DNA of 29,699 bases, taken from IMG/VR virus record IMGVR_UViG_3300037140_000135, positions 1 through 29,699 of that record; one strand, 5' to 3'. Source of the DNA: a virus. Positions 16,079-24,031 of this stretch are shown one piece after another. The notes beneath the pieces were generated by a model. The model ran no database searches. It was given only the letters and a program-made list of their open reading frames with translations, and was not told where the DNA came from. The position numbers were made by a program, and so were the translations under genes. The stretch's first letter is position 1, and each line of letters opens with the position of its first letter.

Positions 16079-16450
16079 TTACAGATTGCTGAAGACGTAG
16101 AACTCTTGCATGGCGCGGTAGCTAAGCGGCGCGTCGTCGAAAAGGTCGTGTGGACCGATGGACTGGATGGTCATGTTGTCATCGCGGTAGTTGCCAAGCG
16201 CATCAACGACTGCCTTGCGCAGGGTCACCGCATCGGAGTAGGTGTCGCCGAAGCAATTCACTTCCACGCGGCGTTTGTTCGGGCCGCCTGAGTCGAACGT
16301 GGGGGTGGATGACCCCGTAATGATGCTGTACTCGATCGCGGGCAGCGTGGGGTTGTTGGGCATCCGGAGCGGATAGATGCGCGGCCCGCAGATGGCCTTA
16401 ACGCCAGCATCAGAGGACAGCGCGGTGGCGAAGCAGAGTTCGATGAGCAT
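16079..16450 (-). CDS. Tail terminator / completion protein (DUF3168)
   Basis: The 123-residue product has the DUF3168 layout: a helical start (IELCFATALSSDAGVKAI) leading to the GPRIYPLRMPNNPTLPAI block (G-x-R-I-Y-P-x-x-x-P-x-x-x-x-x-P-x-I), then YSIITGSSTPTFDSGG with RRVEVNCFGDTYSDAVTL. These features mark the family that caps the tail tube and joins it to the head. The ATG at 16450 overlaps the TAA of the preceding head-tail joining gene by one base (TAATG), so the pair is translationally coupled. It is followed by the major tail protein, the standard HK97 order. Confidence 0.85.
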   Translation of the reverse strand: MLIELCFATALSSDAGVKAICGPRIYPLRMPNNPTLPAIEYSIITGSSTPTFDSGGPNKRRVEVNCFGDTYSDAVTLRKAVVDALGNYRDDNMTIQSIGPHDLFDDAPLSYRAMQEFYVFSNL

Positions 16451-16800
16451 TACTCTTTCGCTCCGATCTCGTACGCGAGAACCACGATCTCTTTGTTGGC
16501 CTGCTCGGTATTGAGCACCGCCTCGATGTTGTAGGTGTGGATTACGCCCGTGACCTGCTCCTTGTACACAACGCGCTGGTTGGCGGCGATGACGACGGAG
16601 GACGTGTACCGCAGGGTTACGCGGTGGGTGACCTTCGAAACGAACTCAGCGGTGGCGTTGATGAGCTGCGAGTTCTGCACGGAGATGTTTGCCCAACAGG
16701 CGTAGACCTGGGTCCACGTCTGCAGTTCCTGGCCAAACGAGTCCTGCGCGGTGGTCTGCGATTGAATCGCGATACGACGATTGAGTTTTCCGGCCTGCAT
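16450..16800 (-). CDS. Head-tail joining protein (head closure)
   Basis: I start at the ATG at 16800, which overlaps by one base the stop of the connector gene before it (TAATG). The longer open frame up to 17289 is a shadow of that gene. The 116-residue product begins MQAGKLNRRIAIQSQTTAQD and has the family's WTQVYACWANISVQ and RVTLRYTSSVVIAANQRVVY blocks. This is the phage head-tail joining family (Phage_H_T_join, SPP1 gp16 / HK97 gp7-9 type). It closes the connector after packaging and receives the tail. Gene order connector, joining protein, DUF3168, tail tube supports it. Confidence 0.85.
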   Translation of the reverse strand: MQAGKLNRRIAIQSQTTAQDSFGQELQTWTQVYACWANISVQNSQLINATAEFVSKVTHRVTLRYTSSVVIAANQRVVYKEQVTGVIHTYNIEAVLNTEQANKEIVVLAYEIGAKE

Positions 16801-17465
16801 TAGCGGTACCCGAACATGACGACCTTCTCGCCGGAGAGCAGGGCGTCGAAGCCGAGAGGAATATTCTTGAGGTTGGCGTCGGTCGAGTTCTCGCGGTTGG
16901 CATAGAAGTGACCGACAAGCAGCAGGATGGCCATGACCACAGTTGCGGGGCACGTGTTGACGTCGGTGCCATCGCCATACGATCCGGCCACGAAGGTAAT
17001 CGCGATCGAGCCCGGCATGAAGTTGGAGACGGCGGGCCATGCAGCCCCCTGCACCGGCGTGATGCGGCCCGGAGTGGAGCTGGTGTCCACGGTGTAGGTG
17101 GTAGGGTCGAGCGTCTGCTCCTCGCCGGTGTTGTCCACATACGTGATCGAGGCGACCGAGACAAGGTTCGCGCGAGGGATGTCGATCGTCAGCCTGTCCC
17201 AGAAGCCGTAGGGATAGGCGGACTGCTCGGCGGGGTTGGTCGTGTGGTAGCTCCAGGAGGCCGGGAAGAAGTCGAGGGTGCGAACCCATGTCTGGTTGTA
17301 AAACGCGCGGTGCGTGACCTTCTCTGCGTGGGCGCGGGCGGCGGAGATGTACACCGCGATCAGGGCGTCGTCATCATTGAAGTCGACGCGGCACTGGCTC
17401 TTGGCGAGCGCGACGGTGACCGGCTCGACCGTGGGAGGAGTCACGAGTTTGAGGCTGAGTGGCAT
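16800..17465 (-). CDS. Head-tail connector (HK97 gp6 / phiE125 gp8-like)
   Basis: The 221-residue product begins MPLSLKLVTPPTVEPVTVAL followed by CRVDFNDDDALIAVYISAAR: the family start P-P-x-x-E-P-V-T-L-x-E-A-K-x-x-L-R-V, D-x-x-D-D-x-x-I-x-x-x-I-x-A-A-R. It continues with AHAEKVTHRAFYNQTW, a central beta insertion and a C-terminal helix (VVMAILLLVGHFYANREN). The central part is typical of the phiE125 gp8 branch, which is longer than HK97 gp6. It forms the ring under the portal. The ATG at 17465 abuts the stop (17466) of the preceding small gene. Confidence 0.87.
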   Translation of the reverse strand: MPLSLKLVTPPTVEPVTVALAKSQCRVDFNDDDALIAVYISAARAHAEKVTHRAFYNQTWVRTLDFFPASWSYHTTNPAEQSAYPYGFWDRLTIDIPRANLVSVASITYVDNTGEEQTLDPTTYTVDTSSTPGRITPVQGAAWPAVSNFMPGSIAITFVAGSYGDGTDVNTCPATVVMAILLLVGHFYANRENSTDANLKNIPLGFDALLSGEKVVMFGYR

Positions 17466-17654
17466 CTATGGCCTGACGGCGCGTTCGCGCTTGCGCTTTG
17501 GTGGAGTGGGGTCCGCGTTGAGCGTCCAGGCTTGGGCGTGACCTTCCGCGATGAGCTTCTTGGCGACGGCGTCGGGCAGGTCGAACAGCTCGTTGGTCAG
17601 GAGCGGCTGTGAGGAGAGATCCGACAGGAAGGTCTTCGTGACGCGAATCTGCAT
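17466..17654 (-). CDS. Small protein between capsid and connector genes
   Basis: The 62-residue product reads MQIRVTKTFLSDLSSQP, then ELFDLPDAVAKKLIAEGHAQAW and ends in a basic tail (PPKRKRERAVRP). The LPDAVAKKLIAEGHA segment resembles short phage proteins between capsid and connector genes that carry a V/L-x-x-x-x-A-x-x-L-I-x-x-G-x-A motif, as in the small head-completion ORFs of many HK97-type phages. The role is unknown; a head-completion or packaging accessory function is plausible. GAGG lies about 10 bases before the ATG. The gene is separated from the capsid gene by a strong hairpin at 17691-17714. Confidence 0.7.
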   Translation of the reverse strand: MQIRVTKTFLSDLSSQPLLTNELFDLPDAVAKKLIAEGHAQAWTLNADPTPPKRKRERAVRP

Positions 17655-17690
17655 GTAGTGGGGGCCTCGGTACGAGGGTGAAGTTGGGCT

Positions 17691-17714
17691 GGGCGGCCCA
17701 GGTTCGAGCCGCCC
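17691..17714 (-). terminator. Stem-loop after the major capsid gene
   Basis: A perfect 7-bp GC stem GGGCGGC/GCCGCCC (17691-17697 and 17708-17714, 10-base loop) lies 13 bp after the capsid gene stop. No T-run follows on either strand, so it is more likely an mRNA-stabilising or partly attenuating structure than a full terminator. Its position would favour high capsid expression over downstream genes. Confidence 0.5.
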
Positions 17715-17726
17715 GTCCAGGGTTGG

Positions 17727-18887
17727 TTAGAGAGTTGCGAGCTTCAGGATCGGGTGAGTGCCCGCATCCGTTGCGTGTCCACCGATACGGCTGTAGGCCA
17801 CGAAGATGGTCTCCAGGCTGTCGATGAAGCGATCATCCGAACGACGGATGCTCATCGGACCATCGGTGCGGAGCAAGTAGCCCGCATTGAAGTCGCCGTA
17901 GAGCACGCCCGTGTTGCCCGAGGTGAAGGCCGTGGGGAGCGCCTGCGCCAGGGTGATCGGGCGACCGAGGATGTGATCCAGCACGCCTGAGTTCGGGTTG
18001 GGGATGAAGAGCGGACGGCCCAGCGTGTCCTTCAGGCCCATGACGCGGGCGCGGGTGGTGTTGTTCATCACCCAGCTCGCATTGGCCTCGTAGGCCGGAT
18101 CGAGCGCCGAGTAGATGGCGACAAAATCGTCGTATCCAATCAGGCCAGCCGTCTCAGAGGTTGCACCGAGAGTTGCACCCGACACGACGGAGGCCACGTT
18201 CTGACCGTTGCCGTTGGCGAGCAAATACTCCAGGCCACGGTAATAGCGCACGCCGAACTTCTCCTTCAGCCAGGTCGCGAGATCGAAGGAGTTGTCTTCG
18301 AGCTCCTGGTAGGAGACCTTCACGCTGGAGGCGATGGTGTCCACCTGCATGATGAAGCCGCTGGTCGCCGGATCGGCTTCGCCCACAACCGTGTTTTCGC
18401 CGGTCATGGTGACGAGGGTGTTGCCGGTGTCGTTGGTCATGCCGACCTTCAACGGTGCGCCGCTCATGTCGGTAACTTTCTTTCCGACCAGCGTGACCAT
18501 GTTGCCGACGAGCTTCTGGGCGTCCACGATCTGCGTGTTGAAGAGCTGCGGGATGACCGCGCCCATCGAGGTGGTGGTTAGGTCGCGCTTCTCACCCGTG
18601 CGGATGTAGTGCTCGAATGCACGAACTTCGGCGGCATCCTTCTCGGCCTTCTCGGACGAGCCTGCGGCAGGAGCGCCACGGGGCGGACGGACGGTGGAGC
18701 GGGATTCGAGCTCGAACTTTTCGAGCTTCTGGGCGAGGTTGATGTCGGCTTCGAGAACTTCGACATCCGCGACCATCTTCGTCGCCTGAGCACGCTGCTC
18801 GGGTGTTACCTTGTCGCCGAGAACCAGCGCCTGAGCGTCGGTGATCAGCTTTGTGCGCTGTTCGCACATGTCCTTGATAGTTGCCAT
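17727..18887 (-). CDS. Major capsid protein, HK97 fold
   Basis: The 386-residue product builds the head shell. The N-terminal 85 residues are a charged coiled coil (the delta domain used as internal scaffold), followed by a Pro/Gly/Ser-rich linker (RPPRGAPAAGSSEKAEKDAA), near which the prohead protease would cut. The mature part begins around FEHYIRTGEKRDLTTTSMGA and reads IPQLFNTQIVDAQKLVGNM, VSYQELEDNSFDLATWLKEKFG and NDTGNTLVTM, standard features of the HK97 family. ATG at 18887 with AAGGA 6 bases before it. It follows the protease gene after an unusual 203-bp gap. Confidence 0.93.
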   Translation of the reverse strand: MATIKDMCEQRTKLITDAQALVLGDKVTPEQRAQATKMVADVEVLEADINLAQKLEKFELESRSTVRPPRGAPAAGSSEKAEKDAAEVRAFEHYIRTGEKRDLTTTSMGAVIPQLFNTQIVDAQKLVGNMVTLVGKKVTDMSGAPLKVGMTNDTGNTLVTMTGENTVVGEADPATSGFIMQVDTIASSVKVSYQELEDNSFDLATWLKEKFGVRYYRGLEYLLANGNGQNVASVVSGATLGATSETAGLIGYDDFVAIYSALDPAYEANASWVMNNTTRARVMGLKDTLGRPLFIPNPNSGVLDHILGRPITLAQALPTAFTSGNTGVLYGDFNAGYLLRTDGPMSIRRSDDRFIDSLETIFVAYSRIGGHATDAGTHPILKLATL

Positions 18888-19090
18888 GGTGGGTCCTTCA
18901 TCCGCGCGTGATGCGCAGGCGGTACTGGTTATGGCCCGGACTACGGGCGAGGGATGGCAAGGTGCGGGAGGGTTGCTTGCGGTTGCAGGACAGCGTCGGC
19001 GTCAGGCCGGTGCTTCAACTGCGACAAGTTGTCGGTTGCGATTGAACGCACAGCGCTGGGCTGACCGGGGCACCTTGCAGAGGTCGGGTG
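18888..19090. other. 203-bp gap before the capsid gene, with palindrome
   Basis: No gene is seen on either strand. The gap holds a near-perfect palindrome CGACAAGTTGTCG (19022-19034) and is the longest gap within the head genes. It could be a leader or a promoter region giving extra capsid transcript; I see no clear -35/-10 pair and no copy of the 22-bp element. Confidence 0.4.
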
Positions 19091-19873
19091 TTACTTGCTC
19101 CTCAACGCGAGGAGCTTGAGGCGAATCTCCATGTTGGCGACCCACTCACGTTGCTCATCGTCGTCGGCGGTATCTACTAGAGGGGCCACCGCTGGCTTTG
19201 GGGTGGGCTTGCTACGGCACTCGCCGCAGTTAGGGTCGTCACAGTCCTCGTTGGAACAGTTGGCGCAATCTTCGCCGTCACTGTCGGCACACGCTGTGCA
19301 GGGGCACTTGCACCCGGCGTTGCGTTTCTCACGGATCTTGCTGCGCATCTCGATCGGCGCGGAGCGGAGGGAGAGGCTGGTGTCGGCGTATGCGGGCAGG
19401 CAGGTTGCGGTGATCTCGTACAGGTCAACGTCGAGCAGAGTGCGGATGTAGCGGCCTGTGGAATCTTCCGACCAGACGTCGGCCTGGCAGATGAAACCGA
19501 AGGAGCAGCCACTGATGTCGCCGCGCTCGATGAGGACGATGAGGTCACGGGCGGCTTGAGTGTCTGGCAGAACGCAGGAGAACTTGAGGCCCGTCGAATC
19601 AGTGGAGAGGGTCAGCGTACCGGAGCTGGTGCGGCCCAGGACGAGGCTGGTGTCGTGCGAGTAGAGGCAGATGACGTCGGGTGATTCGGTAAGGCTGCGC
19701 TCAAAGGCGGTCGGAGCAACCATCTCGAAGAAGCCGCCCATGTCGCAGCTCAGCGAGTTGAACACCGCTGCATAACCGGAGAGAACGCGGCTGCCGTCAG
19801 CATTGGTAGCGACGCGGAGTTCGATCGCTTTTATCTGGCGGACTTCATGCTTCGGTGTCGGCTGCTTGGGCAT
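19091..19873 (-). CDS. Prohead maturation protease with cysteine-rich tail
   Basis: I start at the ATG at 19873 because AGGAG lies 5 bases before it; open frame continues to 20062 but overlaps the portal gene. The 260-residue product matches HK97 gp4-type serine proteases: LSGYAAVFNSLS, FERSL, the YSHD motif (His73), LVLGRTSSGTL, then SGCSFGF (Ser124 as likely nucleophile) and DLYEIT. It cuts the capsid delta domain after shell assembly. Unusually, residues 188-219 hold nine cysteines (188, 190, 192, 195, 203, 206, 211, 216, 219) mixed with Asp and Asn, which looks like a metal-binding knuckle. A helical end (VANMEIRLKLLAL) follows. Confidence 0.88.
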   Translation of the reverse strand: MPKQPTPKHEVRQIKAIELRVATNADGSRVLSGYAAVFNSLSCDMGGFFEMVAPTAFERSLTESPDVICLYSHDTSLVLGRTSSGTLTLSTDSTGLKFSCVLPDTQAARDLIVLIERGDISGCSFGFICQADVWSEDSTGRYIRTLLDVDLYEITATCLPAYADTSLSLRSAPIEMRSKIREKRNAGCKCPCTACADSDGEDCANCSNEDCDDPNCGECRSKPTPKPAVAPLVDTADDDEQREWVANMEIRLKLLALRSK

Positions 19874-19880
19874 TGGTGCT

Positions 19881-19902
19881 CCTATATATGTGTCCGGTAG
19901 TC
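19881..19902 (-). repeat. 22-bp directional intergenic element, copy 5
   Basis: On the minus strand: GACT, ACCGGACACA, TATATAGG. It lies between the portal stop and the protease start; its final TATAGG forms part of the protease ribosome-binding site (TATAGGAG), 7 bp before the ATG. Confidence 0.7.
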
Positions 19903-19934
19903 GGAAGACCGGATTTAACTTCAGTTTTTCTTGG

Positions 19935-21689
19935 TTAGGCCGCGTTGACGCTTTGCTCTGCTGCGAAAGCGGCTGCATCACGTGCGGCATTAATGACGAG
20001 CGACCGAACAGCCTTGCTGAACTCGGACCCAGCGAGGCTGTCCTCGTCTGCGGGGATATCAACTACGCCGTCCGCACAGCGCTTAGCCATAGAGCGGCAG
20101 ACAGCTTCAACATGCTTGTCGATACCTCCCGAGGGCATCACAGACAGTCCGTTTTTAGTCATCGCGGCGTCTTGCGCGGCTCCGGCGATCGAGCGTAAAA
20201 CCGGGCTAAACAGGGCTGTAATGGCTTCGAAGTCGCGCTTATCACGCTTAATCAGGCGTCCGAACGCATCGCGGTAGACGAGCAGGTAAGCGGAGGTGTA
20301 CTTGGCCAATACGGAGCGCTCTTCGGCTGTAGGTGCGGGATCGGTTGCGGGGTCCACGGGCTCGGTGGGATCGCCTGCGGTCAGTGCCAGCGGTTGGTCT
20401 TGTAGCGACTCGGTGTCGAGCAGGCGCTCAGCGTTTTGGTAGTTCACCGCGACGATGTAGGCGTCTCCAACTTCACCGATCGGGTTCTCGCCCAGCTTGC
20501 GACGGATGTCGTTGACCGAAAACCAGCCGCCCTGGCGGCCAGCGGTGAAGCCTGCGGACTGCGAGGTGATGTCCCCGCGCAGACGCTCAGAGATGTCGAA
20601 CTCGACTTGAAACTTTCCGGCGTTGCGGCCATTGGTCGGCAGAAGCTTGCGGGCAACTTCACCTTCGATACGGCCCAGGTAAGGGCGGAGTGTGTCCACT
20701 ACATACATCAGCGCCTGCTGCTCGGCGTTGGCGTTGGACATCTTCGAGGTGTCGCCAACCATGTGCGGGGGCACGCGGAAGAGCGCCGCGATCTCGGTCC
20801 GCTGGTATTGCCGGATTTCAAGAAACTGGGAGTCCTTGTTACTGATGGAGATGGGCGTGTACTTCCAGTCACCGGGGAGCACTGCTGTACTTCCCTGCTT
20901 GTCGCCGCCCTGCGTGCGGTTCCAGGAGTCGCGGGCCGCCTGAAGCGCTGGGTCGTCTGTCTCGAACTCCGTGATGGTCGAGAGCACGCCGGAGGGTCTT
21001 GCACCATTTCCGAAAAACCGTGCGCCCTGCTTCTCCGCCGCGCGTGCCAGGCCGATGCCTTGACGTGCAAGTGAGATTGGGGACAGACCTTTGACCCCGT
21101 CGAAGGAAAATAGTGGGACGTGGATCATGTTGGCCGAAGCGATGGTGCGGCTCTTGCCGGTGCCATCCATGCCATCCGTTGTCTCGTAGACCAGATCACC
21201 CCCACCCTTGCCGTCTGCGGTGCGTGCCGTGCGTTTTGGTTCTGTGAGCTGTGGATGGAGTGGCCACAGGGCGACCACCTTTTGGGACGCGTCGCGCTGG
21301 ATCTCGGCATAGCAGTTGCCGGTGAGGGCGAGTGCGCCAACCATTGATTCCCAGAATGTGAATGCGGTCATCTCGGGGTTGGGGGAAACGCCGAGGAGCT
21401 GGGCGAGATCATGGTTGGTGCTCTCCTTGCGGCCCTTGTCGATTAACTCGTAGACCTTGACGGGGAGGCTGGCGACGGACTCTGAGAGGACGCGGACGCA
21501 GGCATAAACGGTGGCCTGCTGCAACGCGGTGCTGATGCTGACACTCTCGCCGGATGCAGTGGGCTCACCACCGATGGCCCACGCCCAGAAACCTGAGGAG
21601 GACAGCGGGATCGCGGGATTGCCGAGGGGGTCGCCGGAGGAGCGGAGTTCGGTCGCAAAGTTTTTAAGTGCGGTTGTGATCTTGCCCAT
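19935..21689 (-). CDS. Portal protein, HK97 gp3 family
   Basis: The 584-residue product forms the dodecameric portal through which DNA is packaged. Motifs: ALQQATVYACVRVLSESVAS (A-x-x-x-x-A-V-x-x-C-V-x-x-I-x-x-x-I-A), ALTGNCYAEIQRD, VALWPLHP, then the core MIHVPLFSFDGVKGLSPISL (I-x-H-x-x-x-x-x-x-D-G-x-x-G-x-S-P), GNGARPSGVL and FRVPPHMVGD. This is the typical HK97 gp3 family order. The last 150 residues are an added helical region (SVLAKYTSAYLLVYRDAFGR onward) beyond the usual core of about 400-430 residues. ATG at 21689 with AAGGA about 11 bases upstream. It sits between terL and the protease. Confidence 0.92.
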   Translation of the reverse strand: MGKITTALKNFATELRSSGDPLGNPAIPLSSSGFWAWAIGGEPTASGESVSISTALQQATVYACVRVLSESVASLPVKVYELIDKGRKESTNHDLAQLLGVSPNPEMTAFTFWESMVGALALTGNCYAEIQRDASQKVVALWPLHPQLTEPKRTARTADGKGGGDLVYETTDGMDGTGKSRTIASANMIHVPLFSFDGVKGLSPISLARQGIGLARAAEKQGARFFGNGARPSGVLSTITEFETDDPALQAARDSWNRTQGGDKQGSTAVLPGDWKYTPISISNKDSQFLEIRQYQRTEIAALFRVPPHMVGDTSKMSNANAEQQALMYVVDTLRPYLGRIEGEVARKLLPTNGRNAGKFQVEFDISERLRGDITSQSAGFTAGRQGGWFSVNDIRRKLGENPIGEVGDAYIVAVNYQNAERLLDTESLQDQPLALTAGDPTEPVDPATDPAPTAEERSVLAKYTSAYLLVYRDAFGRLIKRDKRDFEAITALFSPVLRSIAGAAQDAAMTKNGLSVMPSGGIDKHVEAVCRSMAKRCADGVVDIPADEDSLAGSEFSKAVRSLVINAARDAAAFAAEQSVNAA

Positions 21690-21718
21690 GCGCGAGGAGT
21701 CCTTGGGGGGAGTAGGCC

Positions 21719-21740
21719 CCTATAGAGGTTTCTTAAAGTC
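21719..21740 (-). repeat. 22-bp directional intergenic element, copy 6
   Basis: On the minus strand: GACT, TTAAGAAACC, TCTATAGG. It lies between the terL stop and the portal start, 29 bp before the portal ATG. The middle is diverged but both ends are conserved. Confidence 0.65.
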
Positions 21741-21765
21741 CGTTTGTTCAAAAGAGGGTCCCGAT

Positions 21766-23463
21766 TTACATCACGAAGGGCATGAAGTGTTTCTTCTTTG
21801 GCTTGAGCACGACCACCATGGCGCGGGACAGGGCGCATACCAGTGCGGAGATGCCGTCGATCTTCTCGGTGGACTTCGCCTTGTCCGGCTTGCAGGAGCC
21901 GGTGGCGTCCATGTCAGCGACCAGGTTCGAGGCCATCCACCGCAGAACCGGGTTATCGAGGTGCGTGATCTCGTGCTTGAGGATCAGCTCCAGCATCCGC
22001 TTGGTGGGTCCGGCGAGTGATGGGAAACCCTGGCGCACGGGCGAGACGATGAAGCCGTTCTCCTGAAGCCAGGTCGCAGTCTCCTGGCAGTTCCATGGGT
22101 CATAGGCGATCTCGCGGATGTCGTAAACGTCAGAGAGTTCTTTGATCTTGAGCCGTATCGCGTCGTAATCGATGACGTTGCCGGTGGTGAGGTTGAAGAG
22201 CCCCTGACGCTTCCAAACATCGTAGGGAACCCGGTCCTTCTTGCAACGTTTCTCGATGTTGTCCTGTGGCAAAAAGAAGTGCGGCAACACTACCCATTGC
22301 GTGCGATCGCCCCACGGTGGAAAGAGGAGATCGAAGGCGGAGATGTCGGTGGTGGTGGAGAGATCCAGGCCGCCGAAGCATGGGTTTCCCTTAAGTGAGG
22401 CGATGTCGATCTTCGCGTTGCACTGGGTCCACTCCTCCATCGGGATGTACGCGACAGATGCCTGGGTCCAGATGCCGAGGCGGAGGCGGAGCACGCCGTT
22501 GAGGCTGGCAGGATCACCCTTAGCTTTGTTGATAGCTTCGGCGAGCTCCTTCACCTGGACGGAGACACCCAGGTTGGGGTTTGCCTTGATCCAGAGCGCG
22601 GGGTCTTCGAAGTTGAGCTCGTCGCCCGGGTCAAGTCCGCATACCCAAGCGAACCACTCGTCGGCCTGGTGGACGCCGGAGAGAACCTTCTCGCTGTAGT
22701 TGTGTTGCTGCTTGCAGAGCGACTGCTCTCCGGAACCGGCGGTGGTGATGACGATGAAGATCGGCGAGCGGCGCTTGCCGAGGGCGTTGGCCAGCACGTC
22801 CCAGAGCTTGCGCCCCGACGGACCCCAGGCATGGAGTTCGTCGACGATGATCGCTTGAGGCCGAGGCCCGTCAAGGGAGTCTTCGTCGCTGGACAGCGGC
22901 ATGAACTTCGCTGCTGTGCCCGCGATGTGAAGATTGTCACGGAAACTCTTGATGCGCGACTTGAGCGCCGGGGATGAGGCGACCATGCGCTCGGCCTCGC
23001 TGAAGACGATGCGAGCCTGGTCCTTCTTGGTGGCGACCGAGTAGACTTCTGCGCCGGGCTCGCCGGAGCCGATGAGTTCGAACAGGCCGATGGCGGACGC
23101 GAGGAAGCTCTTGCCGTTGCCCTTCGCAAGCTCGATGTATGCAAACTTGAAGCGGCGGTAACCGGTGTCGGCCCAGCGCCAGCCGTAGAGTATCCAGAGC
23201 ATCGCCTGCTGCCACGGTGCTAAGACTACGATCTGCCCGGCCCATTCACCTTGGGAGTGGTGGCAGAACGTCTGGATGAACCGAATGATGCGCTGGCCTT
23301 GCTTCGGGCTGAACTTGAGATTCCGCAAGTGGCCATCGACAAGATCCTGCCGGTGGCGCTCGCAGGCGAGGCGCACGAGTTCGGAGGTGTTTATCTTGCC
23401 GTCGAGGACGTCCTGAATGTACTGCTCAGGTGTGTTCAGCTTCGGAATGTTGAGGGCGACCAC
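21766..23463 (-). CDS. terL: Terminase large subunit
   Basis: The 565-residue product is the packaging motor. The ATPase domain has Walker A AKGNGKS (113-119), a variant common in HK97-type terminases, and Walker B IIVDE (205-209) followed by HAWG. A coupling-type segment VITTAGSG lies further on. The C-terminal nuclease begins about residue 355 (FGGLDLSTTTDISAF, first acidic residue in GLD) and includes EIAYDPWNC. The start is GTG at 23463, with no strong ribosome-binding site; in-frame sequence reaches back to the terS stop without an ATG. A directional element overlaps the start codon region. Two conserved gene positions, terS upstream and portal downstream, support the call. Confidence 0.95.
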   Translation of the reverse strand: MVALNIPKLNTPEQYIQDVLDGKINTSELVRLACERHRQDLVDGHLRNLKFSPKQGQRIIRFIQTFCHHSQGEWAGQIVVLAPWQQAMLWILYGWRWADTGYRRFKFAYIELAKGNGKSFLASAIGLFELIGSGEPGAEVYSVATKKDQARIVFSEAERMVASSPALKSRIKSFRDNLHIAGTAAKFMPLSSDEDSLDGPRPQAIIVDELHAWGPSGRKLWDVLANALGKRRSPIFIVITTAGSGEQSLCKQQHNYSEKVLSGVHQADEWFAWVCGLDPGDELNFEDPALWIKANPNLGVSVQVKELAEAINKAKGDPASLNGVLRLRLGIWTQASVAYIPMEEWTQCNAKIDIASLKGNPCFGGLDLSTTTDISAFDLLFPPWGDRTQWVVLPHFFLPQDNIEKRCKKDRVPYDVWKRQGLFNLTTGNVIDYDAIRLKIKELSDVYDIREIAYDPWNCQETATWLQENGFIVSPVRQGFPSLAGPTKRMLELILKHEITHLDNPVLRWMASNLVADMDATGSCKPDKAKSTEKIDGISALVCALSRAMVVVLKPKKKHFMPFVM

Positions 23464-23484
23464 TACTAGAGGGATTTGGAAGTC
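23463..23484 (-). repeat. 22-bp directional intergenic element, copy 7
   Basis: On the minus strand: GACT, TCCAAATCCC, TCTAGTAG. It fills most of the gap between terS and terL; its last base is the first base of the terL GTG start codon. Confidence 0.7.
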
Positions 23485-23493
23485 GGAATGTTG

Positions 23494-23988
23494 CTATTCG
23501 TCTTCTGCACCGAGGTCGGCCATGAACTCCACGAACGGATCAACGGCTGCGGCCTCGCCCAGATTGATTCGCGATCGCGATGATGGATCGAAGCCGAACA
23601 GAGAAGATGCTCGCAACATACCGGTCATCGCTTCCTTCGCGATCGAGGTGGCCGGGTGACGCTTGACCTTGTGGCCTACAACGACGCCCGCGACGATGAT
23701 GGGTTCCTTCCAGGTCTGGCCGTCGGCGGTGATGATCTCTTCTGCGCTGCGCCAACGCGCATACGACTGGCAGTAGGCGGAGAGTGCGGCGGTGTCGACG
23801 CTGCGGAGCATGTCGAGTGCGGCGAGATCCTTGACGACCCTGCGCCACTCGGCTTTCGCGGTCGAGGTCAACCAGACTGGGCACTTCGGCGTGCCTGTGA
23901 ACTTGGGTTCGCTTTTATTGAGTGCCCGCTTACCTGGGTTTCCTCGCAGGGTCTTGATGGCAGTCGGAAGTGGAGGCGGTCCGGGCAT
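23494..23988 (-). CDS. terS: Terminase small subunit, P27 family
   Basis: I start at the ATG at 23988; the open frame runs to 24219 but that part overlaps the oppositely oriented Rap1a-like gene. The 164-residue product begins PGPPPLPTAIKTLRGNPGKR (P-x-x-L-K-x-L-x-G-N-P-G-K-R), the signature of P27-type small terminases. It continues with a helical domain (TAKAEWRRVVKDLAALDML) and AALSAYCQSYARWRSAEE, also typical. It recognises phage DNA and loads the large subunit. The ribosome-binding site is not evident, and the start lies only 43 bp from the divergent Rap1a-like gene, so its own promoter would have to overlap that gene. Confidence 0.9.
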   Translation of the reverse strand: MPGPPPLPTAIKTLRGNPGKRALNKSEPKFTGTPKCPVWLTSTAKAEWRRVVKDLAALDMLRSVDTAALSAYCQSYARWRSAEEIITADGQTWKEPIIVAGVVVGHKVKRHPATSIAKEAMTGMLRASSLFGFDPSSRSRINLGEAAAVDPFVEFMADLGAEDE

Positions 23989-24031
23989 ATTGTTTGTGAT
24001 ACGGTTTCGTGATTCTGGTATCGTTACGGGC

